Source: Bacteroidota bacterium (GTDB lineage: Bacteria; Bacteroidota; Bacteroidia; Flavobacteriales; Weeksellaceae). Taken from it: a DNA stretch of 64,000 nucleotides. The stretch is from assembly GCA_023461035.1 (NCBI GenBank), contig JAEWOD010000032.1, positions 1 through 64,000 of the forward strand. Reading direction: 5' to 3'. The notes under the pieces were generated by a model. The model was not told the DNA's origin and made no database searches. It saw nothing but the letters and a program-made list of their open reading frames with translations. Shown here piece by piece: positions 17,264-26,313 of the stretch. The stretch's first letter is position 1. Each line of letters starts with the position of its first letter. A program made the position numbers and the translations under genes.

Positions 17264-18472
17264 TTATTTTTTTACTCTTGATAAAAGTGTTGCAGAAAAA
17301 AGAAAATATAGAAACCATAATATTATCATTAAATAAAATTTTAGGTTTAAAAAAATATAGGTGTAAGGAAATAATATTAAACTAAAAATAATTGCAGAGT
17401 CTTTTAAATTTAAAAAATATTTCTTTGTTTCTCTTCTTAGTTTTTGAAAATTAAAAATTTGAATAAGAAATAATATCAGCATACTAAATGCAAAAGGCGT
17501 AACAATAGCAAGCCCTATCCTTTTATAAATACTTGTAAAAGTAAAAATATTAAAATCCCAAATACCATATGCAATTGAAAGTAATGTTACCAATAGTATC
17601 AGTATTGACACCACAATTTTCAGATATTTTCTATATTTTTCAGATAAATCTGTAATTTTTATATAAGTGATTGATATATTTTCTATTTCACAATTGTTTA
17701 TGGAAAAAATTTCACCTTTAATTCTTCTTCTATACACAAAAGTCTCATCATTTTCAGAATGAAAAATTAAAAAAGGATTATTTTCATCAATTTCTTTCTT
17801 TATATTTTGAATTATTTCAAAGTCTTCTCCAAATTTTAATCGATAGAACTTATACGCTTCTTTAATGGCAATTGTATCTATTTTTCCATCTTTATCAAAT
17901 AAAGTTTCATATAAAGTACCAGTAAACAAATTTCCGTCTTTGGTTTTTATATCTACTTTCGTAGAATAAATATCACCAACTGTATGATTAGAATTATTTT
18001 GGTTATTAGAAATTGTTAAGTAATCCCAGTTATTTTGGAATCGTAAAAAACCAAATCTTTTCTCTAATCCTAAATTGAAAATTATCTTATTTATAAAAAA
18101 ACCTATAAGTATAGAATATATATACAAAGAAGATATAATTTTAAAACAACTAAGTAAAAACTCTGGCTCCGAGAACTTTATTGGAAATTTATTTTCATAA
18201 AGGTTCTTAAATGTTTCAATTAGTTCTTTTATAGTAAATCCAGTTTCTATTTTAAACTTAATTAAGTTTTGATTGTTTATAAGAGAAATAGAATAAAAGA
18301 AAAAAGAAATACAAATAAAGCTTAATAATAAATTCCAGAATAATCTTTCAAGTGGATTCCCAGCATCAAATTGCTTGGTGAATTTTCCTGAAAAAAAAGC
18401 CCTTCTAAACAAAACACCTGGAAATAAAAATACCATTATATATATAATGGTATTCAATGCTATATTAATCAC
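17264..18472 (-). CDS. Polytopic membrane protein of unknown function
   Basis: A 402-residue protein. N-terminal helices (IYIMVFLFPGVLFRR, LLSFICISFFFYSIS, IYSILIGFFINKIIF) are followed by a cytosolic domain of about 130 residues rich in strands (STKVDIKTKDGNLFTGTLYE, ENPFLIFHSEND-like and NISITYIKI segments), then four C-terminal helices. The order recalls small-domain membrane proteins of the DUF6338 kind, but I would not assign a family. The DNA is visibly AT-richer than the flanking kinase and dehydrogenase genes. It lies 6 bases after the 78-residue gene upstream and is probably co-transcribed with it. Confidence 0.75.
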   Translation of the reverse strand: MINIALNTIIYIMVFLFPGVLFRRAFFSGKFTKQFDAGNPLERLFWNLLLSFICISFFFYSISLINNQNLIKFKIETGFTIKELIETFKNLYENKFPIKFSEPEFLLSCFKIISSLYIYSILIGFFINKIIFNLGLEKRFGFLRFQNNWDYLTISNNQNNSNHTVGDIYSTKVDIKTKDGNLFTGTLYETLFDKDGKIDTIAIKEAYKFYRLKFGEDFEIIQNIKKEIDENNPFLIFHSENDETFVYRRRIKGEIFSINNCEIENISITYIKITDLSEKYRKYLKIVVSILILLVTLLSIAYGIWDFNIFTFTSIYKRIGLAIVTPFAFSMLILFLIQIFNFQKLRRETKKYFLNLKDSAIIFSLILFPYTYIFLNLKFYLMIILWFLYFLFSATLLSRVKK

Positions 18473-18478
18473 TTACTA

Positions 18479-18715
18479 TTAAATTGAGATTTTAATATTC
18501 TTATTATTCAAAGTTACATCCTTAGTCTTAATATTATTTTTAATCATCTCATCAATTGTTTTTTCAAATTCAATTCTATCATTTGAGTTTCTCAATAATT
18601 TTTCGACATTTTCCTCGTCACTTTTAACAACATAATTATCAAGTGATTTTAGATAATTAGCAATATAAACTAACGCATTATTATAGCTTTCTATTAAATT
18701 AAAAAGTTTTGTCAT
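18479..18715 (-). CDS. Small helical protein of unknown function
   Basis: 78 residues starting MTKLFNLIESYNNALVYIAN, acidic in the middle (KSDEENVEKLL) and ending in a lysine/asparagine-rich strand (VTLNNKNIKISI). No signal peptide, cysteine or clear membrane helix. The start at 18715 avoids reading through the end of the dehydrogenase gene, which an earlier start would require. It is paired with the membrane-protein gene downstream, with the same AT-rich composition; together they look like an acquired two-gene unit. Confidence 0.6.
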   Translation of the reverse strand: MTKLFNLIESYNNALVYIANYLKSLDNYVVKSDEENVEKLLRNSNDRIEFEKTIDEMIKNNIKTKDVTLNNKNIKISI

Positions 18716-18770
18716 AATAATTGATTTTAAGCGCAAATTAAAAAATAAAATAAATTTAGTGAAATTTATT

Positions 18771-20300
18771 TTACAAATCAAATTTAATCCCTTGAGCCAG
18801 AGGTAAATTCGTTGTATAATTGATTGTATTTGTTTGTCTGCGCATATAAACTTTCCAAGCGTCAGAACCCGACTCACGTCCGCCACCGGTTTCTTTTTCA
18901 CCACCAAAAGCCCCACCGATTTCAGCTCCTGAAGTTCCGATGTTTACGTTTGCGATACCACAATCTGAACCAGCTGCGCTTAAGAATTTTTCTGCTTCCC
19001 GTAGGTTGTTGGTCATGATGGCAGATGAAAGTCCCTGCGCTACTCCATTCTGGATTTCGATTGCGTTTTCTACGTCACCTGAATATTTGATGAAATATAA
19101 AATAGGCGCGAAAGTTTCATGCTGAACAATTTCAAAATGGTTTTCCACTTCTGCAATAGCCGGTTTTACATAACAACCGCTTTCGTATCCGCTTCCGTTT
19201 AAAACACCGCCTTCGACCAAAATAGTTCCGCCTTGTTCTTTTACTTTTTCCAAAGCATTGTTGTAATTTTTCACAGCATCAGTATCGATAAGTGGCCCTA
19301 CATGGTTATTTTGATCCAAAGGATTTCCGATTTTCAATTGCCCGTAAGCCGCAACGATTGCATCTTTTACTCGGTCATAAATGGATTCATGGATGATCAA
19401 ACGACGAGTCGAAGTACATCTTTGCCCGGCAGTTCCCACTGCTCCGAAAACCGCACCGATAACCGTCATTTTCACATCGGCATCCGGTGTAACGATGATG
19501 GCATTGTTTCCGCCTAATTCCAACAAAGATTTTCCTAAACGTGCGGCAACTTCCTGCGCCACGATTTTTCCCATACGAGTAGAACCTGTTGCAGAAACCA
19601 ATGGAACTCTTGTGTCTTTTGACAGCATTTCGCCGACTTTATAATCACCATTTACCAAACAGGAAATTCCTTCCGGCAAATTATTTTCTTTTAAAACTTC
19701 CTGAATGATTTTCTGACAAGCCACGCCACACAAAGGTGTTTTTTCGCTTGGTTTCCAAACCACAACATCACCGCAAACCCAAGCCAATGCCGCATTCCAA
19801 GACCAAACGGCTACCGGAAAGTTGAAAGCGGAAATCACTCCAACGATTCCAAGAGGATGATATTGTTCATACATTCTGTGTCCGGGACGCTCAGAGTGCA
19901 TGGTCAAACCGTACAATTGACGCGATTGCCCAACTGCAAAGTCACAGATGTCAATCATTTCCTGAACTTCACCTAAACCTTCCTGATAAGATTTCCCCAT
20001 TTCGTAAGAAACGAGTTTTCCCAATTCAGCTTTGTTTGCTCTTAATTTTTCTCCGAACTGGCGAACGATTTCTCCACGTAAAGGCGCCGGAGTCGTTTTC
20101 CAGATTTTGAATGCTTCTTGAGCTGAAGCGATTGCTTTTTCGTAATCTTCTTTGGTTGTCGTTTTAACTTTTCCGATTAATTGTCCGTCAACCGGAGAAT
20201 ATGATTCTATGATTTCGCCGTTAGAAAACCAGTTGCTTCCGGTAGAAGTTCCTTCGTTTACATCGCTTAATCCTAATTTTTTAAGTTCGTTTTGTATCAT
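18771..20300 (-). CDS. Aldehyde dehydrogenase, ALDH7 / aminoadipate-semialdehyde type
   Basis: A 509-residue cytosolic NAD(P)-dependent dehydrogenase. Motifs: FNFPVAVWSWN (159-169), cofactor-binding KPSEKTP (183-189), GSTRMG (239-244), general base E261 in LLELGGNN, catalytic C295 in GQRCTS, and a C-terminal GAEIGGAFGGEKETGGGRE. FNFPVAVW and GQRCTSTRR are typical of ALDH7 (antiquitin, AmaB), which oxidises alpha-aminoadipate semialdehyde in lysine breakdown; the substrate here is inferred. A truncated second copy lies at 12241-12671. The gene is divergent from a MarR regulator. Confidence 0.93.
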   Translation of the reverse strand: MIQNELKKLGLSDVNEGTSTGSNWFSNGEIIESYSPVDGQLIGKVKTTTKEDYEKAIASAQEAFKIWKTTPAPLRGEIVRQFGEKLRANKAELGKLVSYEMGKSYQEGLGEVQEMIDICDFAVGQSRQLYGLTMHSERPGHRMYEQYHPLGIVGVISAFNFPVAVWSWNAALAWVCGDVVVWKPSEKTPLCGVACQKIIQEVLKENNLPEGISCLVNGDYKVGEMLSKDTRVPLVSATGSTRMGKIVAQEVAARLGKSLLELGGNNAIIVTPDADVKMTVIGAVFGAVGTAGQRCTSTRRLIIHESIYDRVKDAIVAAYGQLKIGNPLDQNNHVGPLIDTDAVKNYNNALEKVKEQGGTILVEGGVLNGSGYESGCYVKPAIAEVENHFEIVQHETFAPILYFIKYSGDVENAIEIQNGVAQGLSSAIMTNNLREAEKFLSAAGSDCGIANVNIGTSGAEIGGAFGGEKETGGGRESGSDAWKVYMRRQTNTINYTTNLPLAQGIKFDL

Positions 20301-20326
20301 TTATTTGTTGCTTTTTTGAAAGTTTT

Positions 20327-20334
20327 CAAAGTTA
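20327..20334 (-). promoter_or_regulatory. Candidate -7 element of the ALDH gene
   Basis: TAACTTTG on the minus strand fits TAnnTTTG and lies 26 bases before the ALDH start codon. No clear -33 partner. Confidence 0.35.
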
Positions 20335-20430
20335 ATCATTATGAATTAAGTAGAACGAAAGTTGAATTGTAAAAAATAGAATTTCGAAGTTATGATTAAT
20401 TTGATATATCAATGTTTGATAAATCATTTA

Positions 20431-20438
20431 TATATTTG
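20431..20438 (+). promoter_or_regulatory. -7 element of the MarR gene
   Basis: Exact TATATTTG lying 16 bases before the GTG at 20455. An upstream ATG at 20392 would precede this promoter, which argues for the GTG start. A -33 TTG at the ideal spacing is not seen. Confidence 0.55.
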
Positions 20439-20454
20439 TTTCAAATTCAGAAAA

Positions 20455-20886
20455 GTGGAAAAGTTAGAAAACATTATTTTTTATACGATTGATAAAAGCA
20501 TCCGTACGTACCGAACCTTTGCGCAGAAACGTTTGCGGGAAAACGGATTTAAAATCACGATTGATCAATGGCTCATTTTAAAAGTGATGACGGAAAATCC
20601 GGGTATTTCCCAACAGGAAATTGCGGAACGCGTGTTCAAAGATAATGCTTCGGTGACAAGGATGGTTGAACTTCTTGTGAAATCAAATTATCTGGAACGA
20701 AAAGTTCATCCGCAAGACCGCCGTAAATCCAATCTGAAAATCACCAAAGAAGGAAAAAAGGTGATAGACGATGTTCAGAATTTAGTGTTGGAAAACCGGA
20801 AAATTGCTTTAGAAGGTGTTTCGCAAAAAGAGATGGAAACACTTCAAAAAGCCTTGACCATCATCATAAAGAATTGTCAGAAATAA
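20455..20886 (+). CDS. MarR family transcriptional regulator
   Basis: About 143 residues from the GTG start. The winged-helix core reads ITIDQWLILKVMTENPGISQ then IAERVFKDNASVTRMVELL, and the wing carries the family signature HPQDRRKSNLKITKEGKKV. Flanking helices form the dimer. In-frame upstream codons (ATG at 20392) would encode a non-conserved hydrophobic leader and lie before the -7 element. The divergent ALDH gene, 154 bases away, is the natural candidate target. Ligand unknown. Confidence 0.9.
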   Translation: MEKLENIIFYTIDKSIRTYRTFAQKRLRENGFKITIDQWLILKVMTENPGISQQEIAERVFKDNASVTRMVELLVKSNYLERKVHPQDRRKSNLKITKEGKKVIDDVQNLVLENRKIALEGVSQKEMETLQKALTIIIKNCQK

Positions 20887-20977
20887 ATTTTATGCTACAG
20901 ATTATCCTTTACCTCAGTTTATATTTGGCTATGGCTTGTTTTACCATGCTTAATAAGTAATTCAGGTCTCTGCGAAT

Positions 20978-21490
20978 TTAACTTTGTGCAATCTGAAAAG
21001 TAAATAAGGTGTTTCCCCAAACCAAACAAGCTGCACCCGTTTCATCCAAATCAATCGTAAATTGCTCTACCGACTCATCTGAATTAAAGGTTGGGACAGT
21101 AACACGCAGCGCGTCCTGGCTTTCGTTGTAATTGGTTCCCCATTGGTTCCAGTCTTTGTTAAAAATAACGACAGTTTCGGTTTCGTTGGGAATTGTGTAC
21201 AAACTGTATTTTCCTGCCGGCAATTGTTTGCCTTCGATAAAAACATCTTTATTTACCTCAAAAACGGTTGCTTCATTGGCGCCGGTACGCCATACTTTCC
21301 CAAAGGGAACAATGTCTTTTCCAAACTGTCTTCCTTTGAGATATGGGCGGCTGTAAATGATTTCTACGCTCAAATCATTGATTTTTGTTTCTATAGAATC
21401 TATAGGGCTTACGCGGTTATTTCCTGAAGTCTGCGCATTTAAACTAAATGCAAACAGAAAAAAGACGGCGGAAAAAAGAAAAGGTTTCAT
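20978..21490 (-). CDS. DUF2911 family secreted protein
   Basis: A 170-residue protein with a signal peptide (FLFSAVFFLFAFSLNAQ). The body matches DUF2911: VEIIYSRPYLKGRQFG, VPFGKVWRTGANEATVFE, LPAGKYSLYTIP and FNKDWNQWGTNY. It is a small beta-rich domain common in Bacteroidota and probably periplasmic; its function is not known. It converges with the MarR gene. Confidence 0.9.
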   Translation of the reverse strand: MKPFLFSAVFFLFAFSLNAQTSGNNRVSPIDSIETKINDLSVEIIYSRPYLKGRQFGKDIVPFGKVWRTGANEATVFEVNKDVFIEGKQLPAGKYSLYTIPNETETVVIFNKDWNQWGTNYNESQDALRVTVPTFNSDESVEQFTIDLDETGAACLVWGNTLFTFQIAQS

Positions 21491-21612
21491 ATCGATGGTT
21501 TTTTTACAAAATTAGAATAAAATAAGAAATTCGCTTCAGAATTTACAAGGATTGTGCCAGCGAAATGAGATATGCTTAAAATCAGTAAAAATTAACTTAC
21601 CCTTACCAAAAT

Positions 21613-21654
21613 AACACTCCAACTCCCTCAACACTCAAACACTCCAACTCTCCT
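21613..21654. repeat. Low-complexity ACACTC/CCAACTC direct repeats
   Basis: The unit ACACTCCAACTC occurs at about 21614 and 21640 with a related ACACTCAA between them, just past the sufS stop codon. The rest of 21491-21663 shows nothing recognisable. Confidence 0.5.
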
Positions 21655-21663
21655 ACACAAAAC

Positions 21664-22914
21664 CTACCCCAACATTTTAATCGAAAGTTTTATTCCTTCG
21701 ATCAATTGATCGATTTCCTCTTTGGTATTGAAAACGGCAAATGAAGCACGAACCGTTCCTTTGATTCCGAAATGACGCATGATGGGTTGTGCACAATGAT
21801 GTCCTGTTCTCACAGCAATTCCTTTTTTGTCCAGAATCATCCCGACGTCGGACGGATGAACGCCCGGTAAATCTAAATTGAAAGATACCGCTCCCGAACG
21901 TTTGGCTTTTTTTGCATAAATCATCACTTCATCCAATTCGGAGAGTTTTTGTGTAGCATATTGAAGCAATTCATCTTCGTAGGCATGAATTTGGTCGATT
22001 CCGATCGAATTAATAAAATCAATCGCTGTTCCCAGCACGATGTTTCCGGCGATGTTGGGCGTTCCGGCTTCAAATTTAAACGGTAATCCGGCATAAGTCG
22101 AACGATCCATCCAAACTTCTTTGATCATTTCGCCGCCGCCGTGAAAGGGCGGTAGTTCGTTTAGGATTTCCTCTTTTCCGTAGAGAATTCCCGTTCCGGT
22201 AGGCGCATACATTTTGTGTCCGGAAAATACCAGAAAATCACAATCCAGTTTTTGAACATCCACCTTTGTATGAGGAACGGACTGAGCGGCATCAATCAAA
22301 ACCCAAGCCCCGAATTTGTGCGCTTTTTCGATGATTTTTTCAATCGGATTCACCACACCCAACGCATTGGAAATCTGATTGAGAGTTATGAGTTTTGTGT
22401 TATGAGTTATGAGTTCATCTAATTTTTCAACATCCAAAACTCCTTCTTCCGTCAGTGGAATGTATTTCAGTTTCGCACCGGTCCGTTCGCAAAGCATCTG
22501 CCAGGGAACAATGTTGGAATGGTGTTCGATTTCCGTGATGATGATTTCATCCGAAGGTTTTAAAACTTCGCGAAGCGTATATGCCACCAAATTGATTCCT
22601 TCAGTCGTTCCTTTGGTGAAAATGACTTCATGCGCATGTTTTGCGTTGATGAAATTGCGAACCTTTTCGCGTGCATTTTCCATCATGACAGTTGCTTCCT
22701 GACTGATGGTATGAATTCCCCGATGCACATTGGCATTGAATTTTTCGTAATAATTTTCAATGGCGTCAATCACGATTTTCGGTTTTTGCGAAGTCGCTGC
22801 ATTGTCAAAATAAATCAAGGGTTGGCCGTTTACTTCACGTTTGAGAATCGGGAATTGGGTGCGTATATTTTGGATATCGAAGTTCAATTTGAATTCTTTT
22901 TGAATGAATGACAA
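21664..22914 (-). CDS. sufS: Cysteine desulfurase, SufS type
   Basis: A 416-residue PLP enzyme that releases sulfur from cysteine for Fe-S cluster assembly. YFDNAATSQKP near the N-terminus, PLP-binding K234 in FSGHKMYAPTG, THEIEHHSN-like TEIEHHSN, and active-site C374 in RTGHHCAQP define group II SufS. The ATG at 22914 adds about ten residues before the usual FDIQNIR start; a TTG at codon 10 is an alternative. No other suf gene lies nearby, so it is a solitary copy within this window. Bases 22381-22418, inside the gene, contain near-repeats of TTATGAGTT. Confidence 0.95.
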   Translation of the reverse strand: MSFIQKEFKLNFDIQNIRTQFPILKREVNGQPLIYFDNAATSQKPKIVIDAIENYYEKFNANVHRGIHTISQEATVMMENAREKVRNFINAKHAHEVIFTKGTTEGINLVAYTLREVLKPSDEIIITEIEHHSNIVPWQMLCERTGAKLKYIPLTEEGVLDVEKLDELITHNTKLITLNQISNALGVVNPIEKIIEKAHKFGAWVLIDAAQSVPHTKVDVQKLDCDFLVFSGHKMYAPTGTGILYGKEEILNELPPFHGGGEMIKEVWMDRSTYAGLPFKFEAGTPNIAGNIVLGTAIDFINSIGIDQIHAYEDELLQYATQKLSELDEVMIYAKKAKRSGAVSFNLDLPGVHPSDVGMILDKKGIAVRTGHHCAQPIMRHFGIKGTVRASFAVFNTKEEIDQLIEGIKLSIKMLG

Positions 22915-22985
22915 AATTACTCAAAACAAACGGCTTGGGAAATGATTTGAGTCAATTTTAGCAGTGTCAGGGTCTCAAACTTTTA

Positions 22986-23372
22986 TCAAGATTTTACTAC
23001 GATGGTTTTGGAGAATTTGTCGTGAAGCCAATATTCATTTTTGAAAAGCAAAAAAGAAAATGGCTCGAGTGGAATAAATCGGCAAATTGTTCTGATTAAA
23101 ATTCTCATAAACCATGGTAAGTTTGAATCTTGACTTTTCTCTACTTTTAGTTTTAAAACGGCTTTTCCAGGTGTCTTTCTCAAAATTAATTCAAATAGAA
23201 AGAAGTATAGAAAAATAATTGTAAAATTAATTCCAAATAAATAAACCATTATATAGTCTGGGTAATAAATCAATATATCTGACCAATAAGGCAATGAAAG
23301 AAAGAACCCTAAGAAGTTAATTATCCAAAAATCAAGAAAAAATGCCAAAACTCTATATCCTATCATAATCAA
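22986..23372 (-). CDS. RDD family membrane protein
   Basis: 128 residues. An R-x-x-A-F-x-L-D start (YRVLAFFLDFWIINFLGFFL) and the typical K-T-P-G-K turn (LRKTPGKAVLKLKV) between hydrophobic segments mark the RDD domain. Three transmembrane stretches are visible. Function of such short RDD proteins is unknown; some relate to ion or compatible-solute stress. The start codon overlaps the stop of the upstream DUF3298 gene by 4 bases. Confidence 0.85.
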   Translation of the reverse strand: MIMIGYRVLAFFLDFWIINFLGFFLSLPYWSDILIYYPDYIMVYLFGINFTIIFLYFFLFELILRKTPGKAVLKLKVEKSQDSNLPWFMRILIRTICRFIPLEPFSFLLFKNEYWLHDKFSKTIVVKS

Positions 23373-24442
23373 TATTTAAACCCTTTTTTCAAATAGGATT
23401 TTAAATCCTCATACGAAACAAATTGCGAAAAATATCCATGCACATACGGCGTCAATTCATACAATCCGTAATGGAACGTAATTCCTTTTTTGGACAAAGT
23501 GAAATTTTCAGAATAAGTAATTTCATCGACAATGAAAATTCCTGCATCTGCATTCTGCAAAGGAATTCCATCTTTTATGTTGTATTGTTTTCTGACGGCT
23601 TTGTCCAAAACTTTATTGATTTCCTGAAATTTATCCAGATTCAGCACATCACCGATTTCCAACCATTTCTTTTGGCGTTTATCGTAAGTATAATAGGCTT
23701 CAGCCGAAATTCCGTGCGCACCGCCGGTATATTGGTATACGGAATGGGTCATCACCAGATAATTTTCAGCATTCAGAAAGGGATAAATTTCTTCCATGAA
23801 TTCATAATTCAAAGCAAAAGAAGGTAGTTCAGGCGTGTCTTTCATCATTTGCTGAACCTCATTTTTGTAATCAGTTTCAAATTCTTTCAAACGCATTGAG
23901 GACCAACTGTCAAAATCTGTATACTCCGGGTCGATTTTCTGCATAAATTCTTTTTGAAAAGCTAAATCTCTCGGTAGATAAAAGCCATAGAAAGAATTCC
24001 CTGCAATTTCTTCATCTCCTGTTTTTAATTTTACTTTTCTCTCGGCATCGCGGTAAACGAGTGTTGTGTATCGGGCATCGGAAACAGTTTTCAGCTCAAA
24101 TGGCAGTTTTTTATTGCCCTTTGTCCAGGTTCCTTTGTAAGTTCCTTTTTCCAAAGTTCCGGAGAAAAATTCCTGTTGGTTTTCATCTTCATTCCAGGTT
24201 AACATCAAAAGCGTTTTAGGATCATCGGCCGCTTCCTGCGAAACAGCAACCGGAATTTCCTGTGACGGATACCAATAATTTCCCATATAATAAAAACCGC
24301 CGGTTTCAGGGTTTTTGGTTTTAAAAAGTTGCATCAGAGCCGGATATTTATCGATTTTGCCTTCAAGAATCAAATATTCATGAGTTTGCGCTGAAATGTG
24401 AATCGAAATCAGCAGAAATATAAATGCGGCGAAATGTTTCAT
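23369..24442 (-). CDS. Secreted DUF3298 (RsiV-like) domain protein
   Basis: 357 residues with a signal peptide (AAFIFLLISIHISAQ). The N-terminal half is beta-rich and unassigned. The C-terminal half carries the DUF3298 signature: SVYQYTGGAHG then YYTYD, and FHYGLYELTPYVHGYFSQFV followed by the SYEDLKSYL end. This domain is found in RsiV and peptidoglycan-related proteins, where it can bind lysozyme, but nothing here proves that role. The start codon lies 34 bases downstream of the uvrC stop, and it is coupled to the RDD gene. Confidence 0.85.
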   Translation of the reverse strand: MKHFAAFIFLLISIHISAQTHEYLILEGKIDKYPALMQLFKTKNPETGGFYYMGNYWYPSQEIPVAVSQEAADDPKTLLMLTWNEDENQQEFFSGTLEKGTYKGTWTKGNKKLPFELKTVSDARYTTLVYRDAERKVKLKTGDEEIAGNSFYGFYLPRDLAFQKEFMQKIDPEYTDFDSWSSMRLKEFETDYKNEVQQMMKDTPELPSFALNYEFMEEIYPFLNAENYLVMTHSVYQYTGGAHGISAEAYYTYDKRQKKWLEIGDVLNLDKFQEINKVLDKAVRKQYNIKDGIPLQNADAGIFIVDEITYSENFTLSKKGITFHYGLYELTPYVHGYFSQFVSYEDLKSYLKKGFKY

Positions 24443-24476
24443 GATTTGTTTATTTGAAATCTAAATTTAGTGAATT

Positions 24477-26273
24477 TTATTCCTGATTTTTCAAATACTT
24501 CAAAATCTTCTCCGCTCTCGAATTTCCTACCACTTCCGCCAATTCTTCTTTCGTTGAGGATTTGATTCTTTTTACAGATTTGAATTTGGATAAAAGTTCC
24601 TGAATCGTTTTTTCGCCGATTCCGGGAATTCCTTCCAGTTCGGAATTGAACGAATTTTTACTTCTTCGATTGCGGTGTTTGGAAATCCCGAATCGGTGTG
24701 ACTCGTTTCTTACGTGTTGCAAAACTTTCAGCGTTTCCGAAGATTTGTCCAGATAAAGCGGAATGGAATCGCCCGGAAAGAAAATTTCTTCCAGCCGTTT
24801 TGCGATACCGATGATCGTAATCTTTCCTCTTAAACCTAATTTGTCAATGCTTTTCAAAGCCGCTCCCAATTGCCCTTTTCCACCATCGATCAAAATTAAT
24901 TGCGGCAATTCGCCTTTTTCTTCGAGAACTCTTTTGTAGCGGCGGTAAATCACTTCTTCCATCGTAGCGAAATCGTCCGGGCCTTCCACTGTTTTCACAT
25001 TGAAAATCCGATAATCTTTCTTGCTCGGTTTCCCATCTTTGAACACTACGCATGCTGAAACGGGATTGGTTCCCTGAATGTTGGAGTTGTCAAATCCTTC
25101 TATGTGGCGGGGTTCTACAGGCATCCGTAGGTCTTTTTGCATTTGTGCCATGATGCGTTTGGTATGGCGATCGGGATCCACGATTTTCATTTGTTTCAAT
25201 TGTTCCAAACGATAATATTTTGCATTGCGCTCTGAAAGTTCTATCAAACGTTTTTTATCGCCGATTTGCGGAACCGAAATTCGTATGGTCGGAATTTCCA
25301 GATCCATTTCAAAAGGGAGAAATATTTCCCTCGAATGCATACCGAAACGGTTGAGCAGTTCTATGATTCCTTCTTCGAGAAGTTCTTCGTCTGATTCGTC
25401 CAGTTTTTTCTTCAGTTCAAGCGTATATCCCTGAATGATAGCACCGTTGTTGATTCGTAAAAAATTGACATAACCGGAAGTTTCGTCGGAAATGATGGAA
25501 AAAACATCTACATTTCCGATGGTCGGGCTGACCACCGTGGATTTTGCCTGATGATTTTTGACCAATTCGATTTTTTCTTTGATACTTTGCGCTGTCTCAA
25601 AATCCAGTTTGGATGCGTATTCTTGCATTAATTCTGTCATATATCGAATCGCATCGTTGTAATTTCCTTTGATGATTTGACGGATTGCCTGAATGTTTTG
25701 GTCATAATCTTCCTCATTCTGAAATCCTTCGCAAGGCCCCAAACAATTCCCGATGTGGTATTCCAGACAAACTTTGAATTTTCCTGCTTCGATGTTTTTT
25801 TGGCTCAAATCATAATTGCAGGTTCGGAGCGGATAAATCTCTTTGATCAAGTCCAGGAGCGCATTTAAAATCAAACCCGAAGCATAAGGCCCGAAATATT
25901 CCGAACCGTCTTTGATGAGTTTCCGGGTTTTGAAAATGCGCGGAAAAGGTTCGTTTTTGATACAAATCCAGGGATAAGTCTTATCGTCCCGAAGCATGAC
26001 ATTGTACTTCGGTAAATATTTTTTGATGAGATTATTTTCTAGCAAAAGCGCATCAAATTCCGTATCGACCACCATGGTTTGGATATCGGTAATTTTACTG
26101 ACCAATAATCGTGTCTTTCCCGAATCATGGGTTTTGGTAAAATAGGAGGAAACCCTTTTTTTCAGGTTTTTGGCTTTGCCGATGTACAGAATCTTCCCGT
26201 TTTTATCAAAATACTGATAAACACCGGGTTTTCCGGGCAAAGACTGAATGATGATTTTTAGATGTTCCTGCAT
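24477..26273 (-). CDS. uvrC: Excinuclease ABC subunit C
   Basis: 598 residues. GIY-YIG endonuclease at the N-terminus (PGVYQYFDKNGKILYIGKAK), a conserved cysteine cluster (CNYDLS, CLEYHIGNCLGPCEGF), a UVR motif (ASKLDFETAQSIKEKIELV), the RNase H-like C-terminal nuclease (HIEGFDNSNIQGTNPV, ILIDGGKGQL) and a terminal double helix-hairpin-helix (LEGIPGIGEKTIQELL). It makes both incisions in nucleotide excision repair with UvrAB. Length and domain order are normal. Confidence 0.97.
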   Translation of the reverse strand: MQEHLKIIIQSLPGKPGVYQYFDKNGKILYIGKAKNLKKRVSSYFTKTHDSGKTRLLVSKITDIQTMVVDTEFDALLLENNLIKKYLPKYNVMLRDDKTYPWICIKNEPFPRIFKTRKLIKDGSEYFGPYASGLILNALLDLIKEIYPLRTCNYDLSQKNIEAGKFKVCLEYHIGNCLGPCEGFQNEEDYDQNIQAIRQIIKGNYNDAIRYMTELMQEYASKLDFETAQSIKEKIELVKNHQAKSTVVSPTIGNVDVFSIISDETSGYVNFLRINNGAIIQGYTLELKKKLDESDEELLEEGIIELLNRFGMHSREIFLPFEMDLEIPTIRISVPQIGDKKRLIELSERNAKYYRLEQLKQMKIVDPDRHTKRIMAQMQKDLRMPVEPRHIEGFDNSNIQGTNPVSACVVFKDGKPSKKDYRIFNVKTVEGPDDFATMEEVIYRRYKRVLEEKGELPQLILIDGGKGQLGAALKSIDKLGLRGKITIIGIAKRLEEIFFPGDSIPLYLDKSSETLKVLQHVRNESHRFGISKHRNRRSKNSFNSELEGIPGIGEKTIQELLSKFKSVKRIKSSTKEELAEVVGNSRAEKILKYLKNQE

Positions 26274-26313
26274 TTGTTCTCACAAAGTTCGCAAGAATTT
26301 TCGGATTAGATTT

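Noticed and set aside
20892..20960. 22-codon frame encoding a short hydrophobic peptide between the MarR and DUF2911 genes
   Set aside because: Too short to judge and no conserved feature; its position just after the MarR stop is not enough.
21613..21654. ACACTC repeats as a CRISPR-like array
   Set aside because: Units are short, irregular and without spacers of constant length.
22381..22418. TTATGAGTT near-repeats as a possible repeat insertion in sufS
   Set aside because: They encode the segment LITHNTKLITL, in frame and of normal length for SufS.
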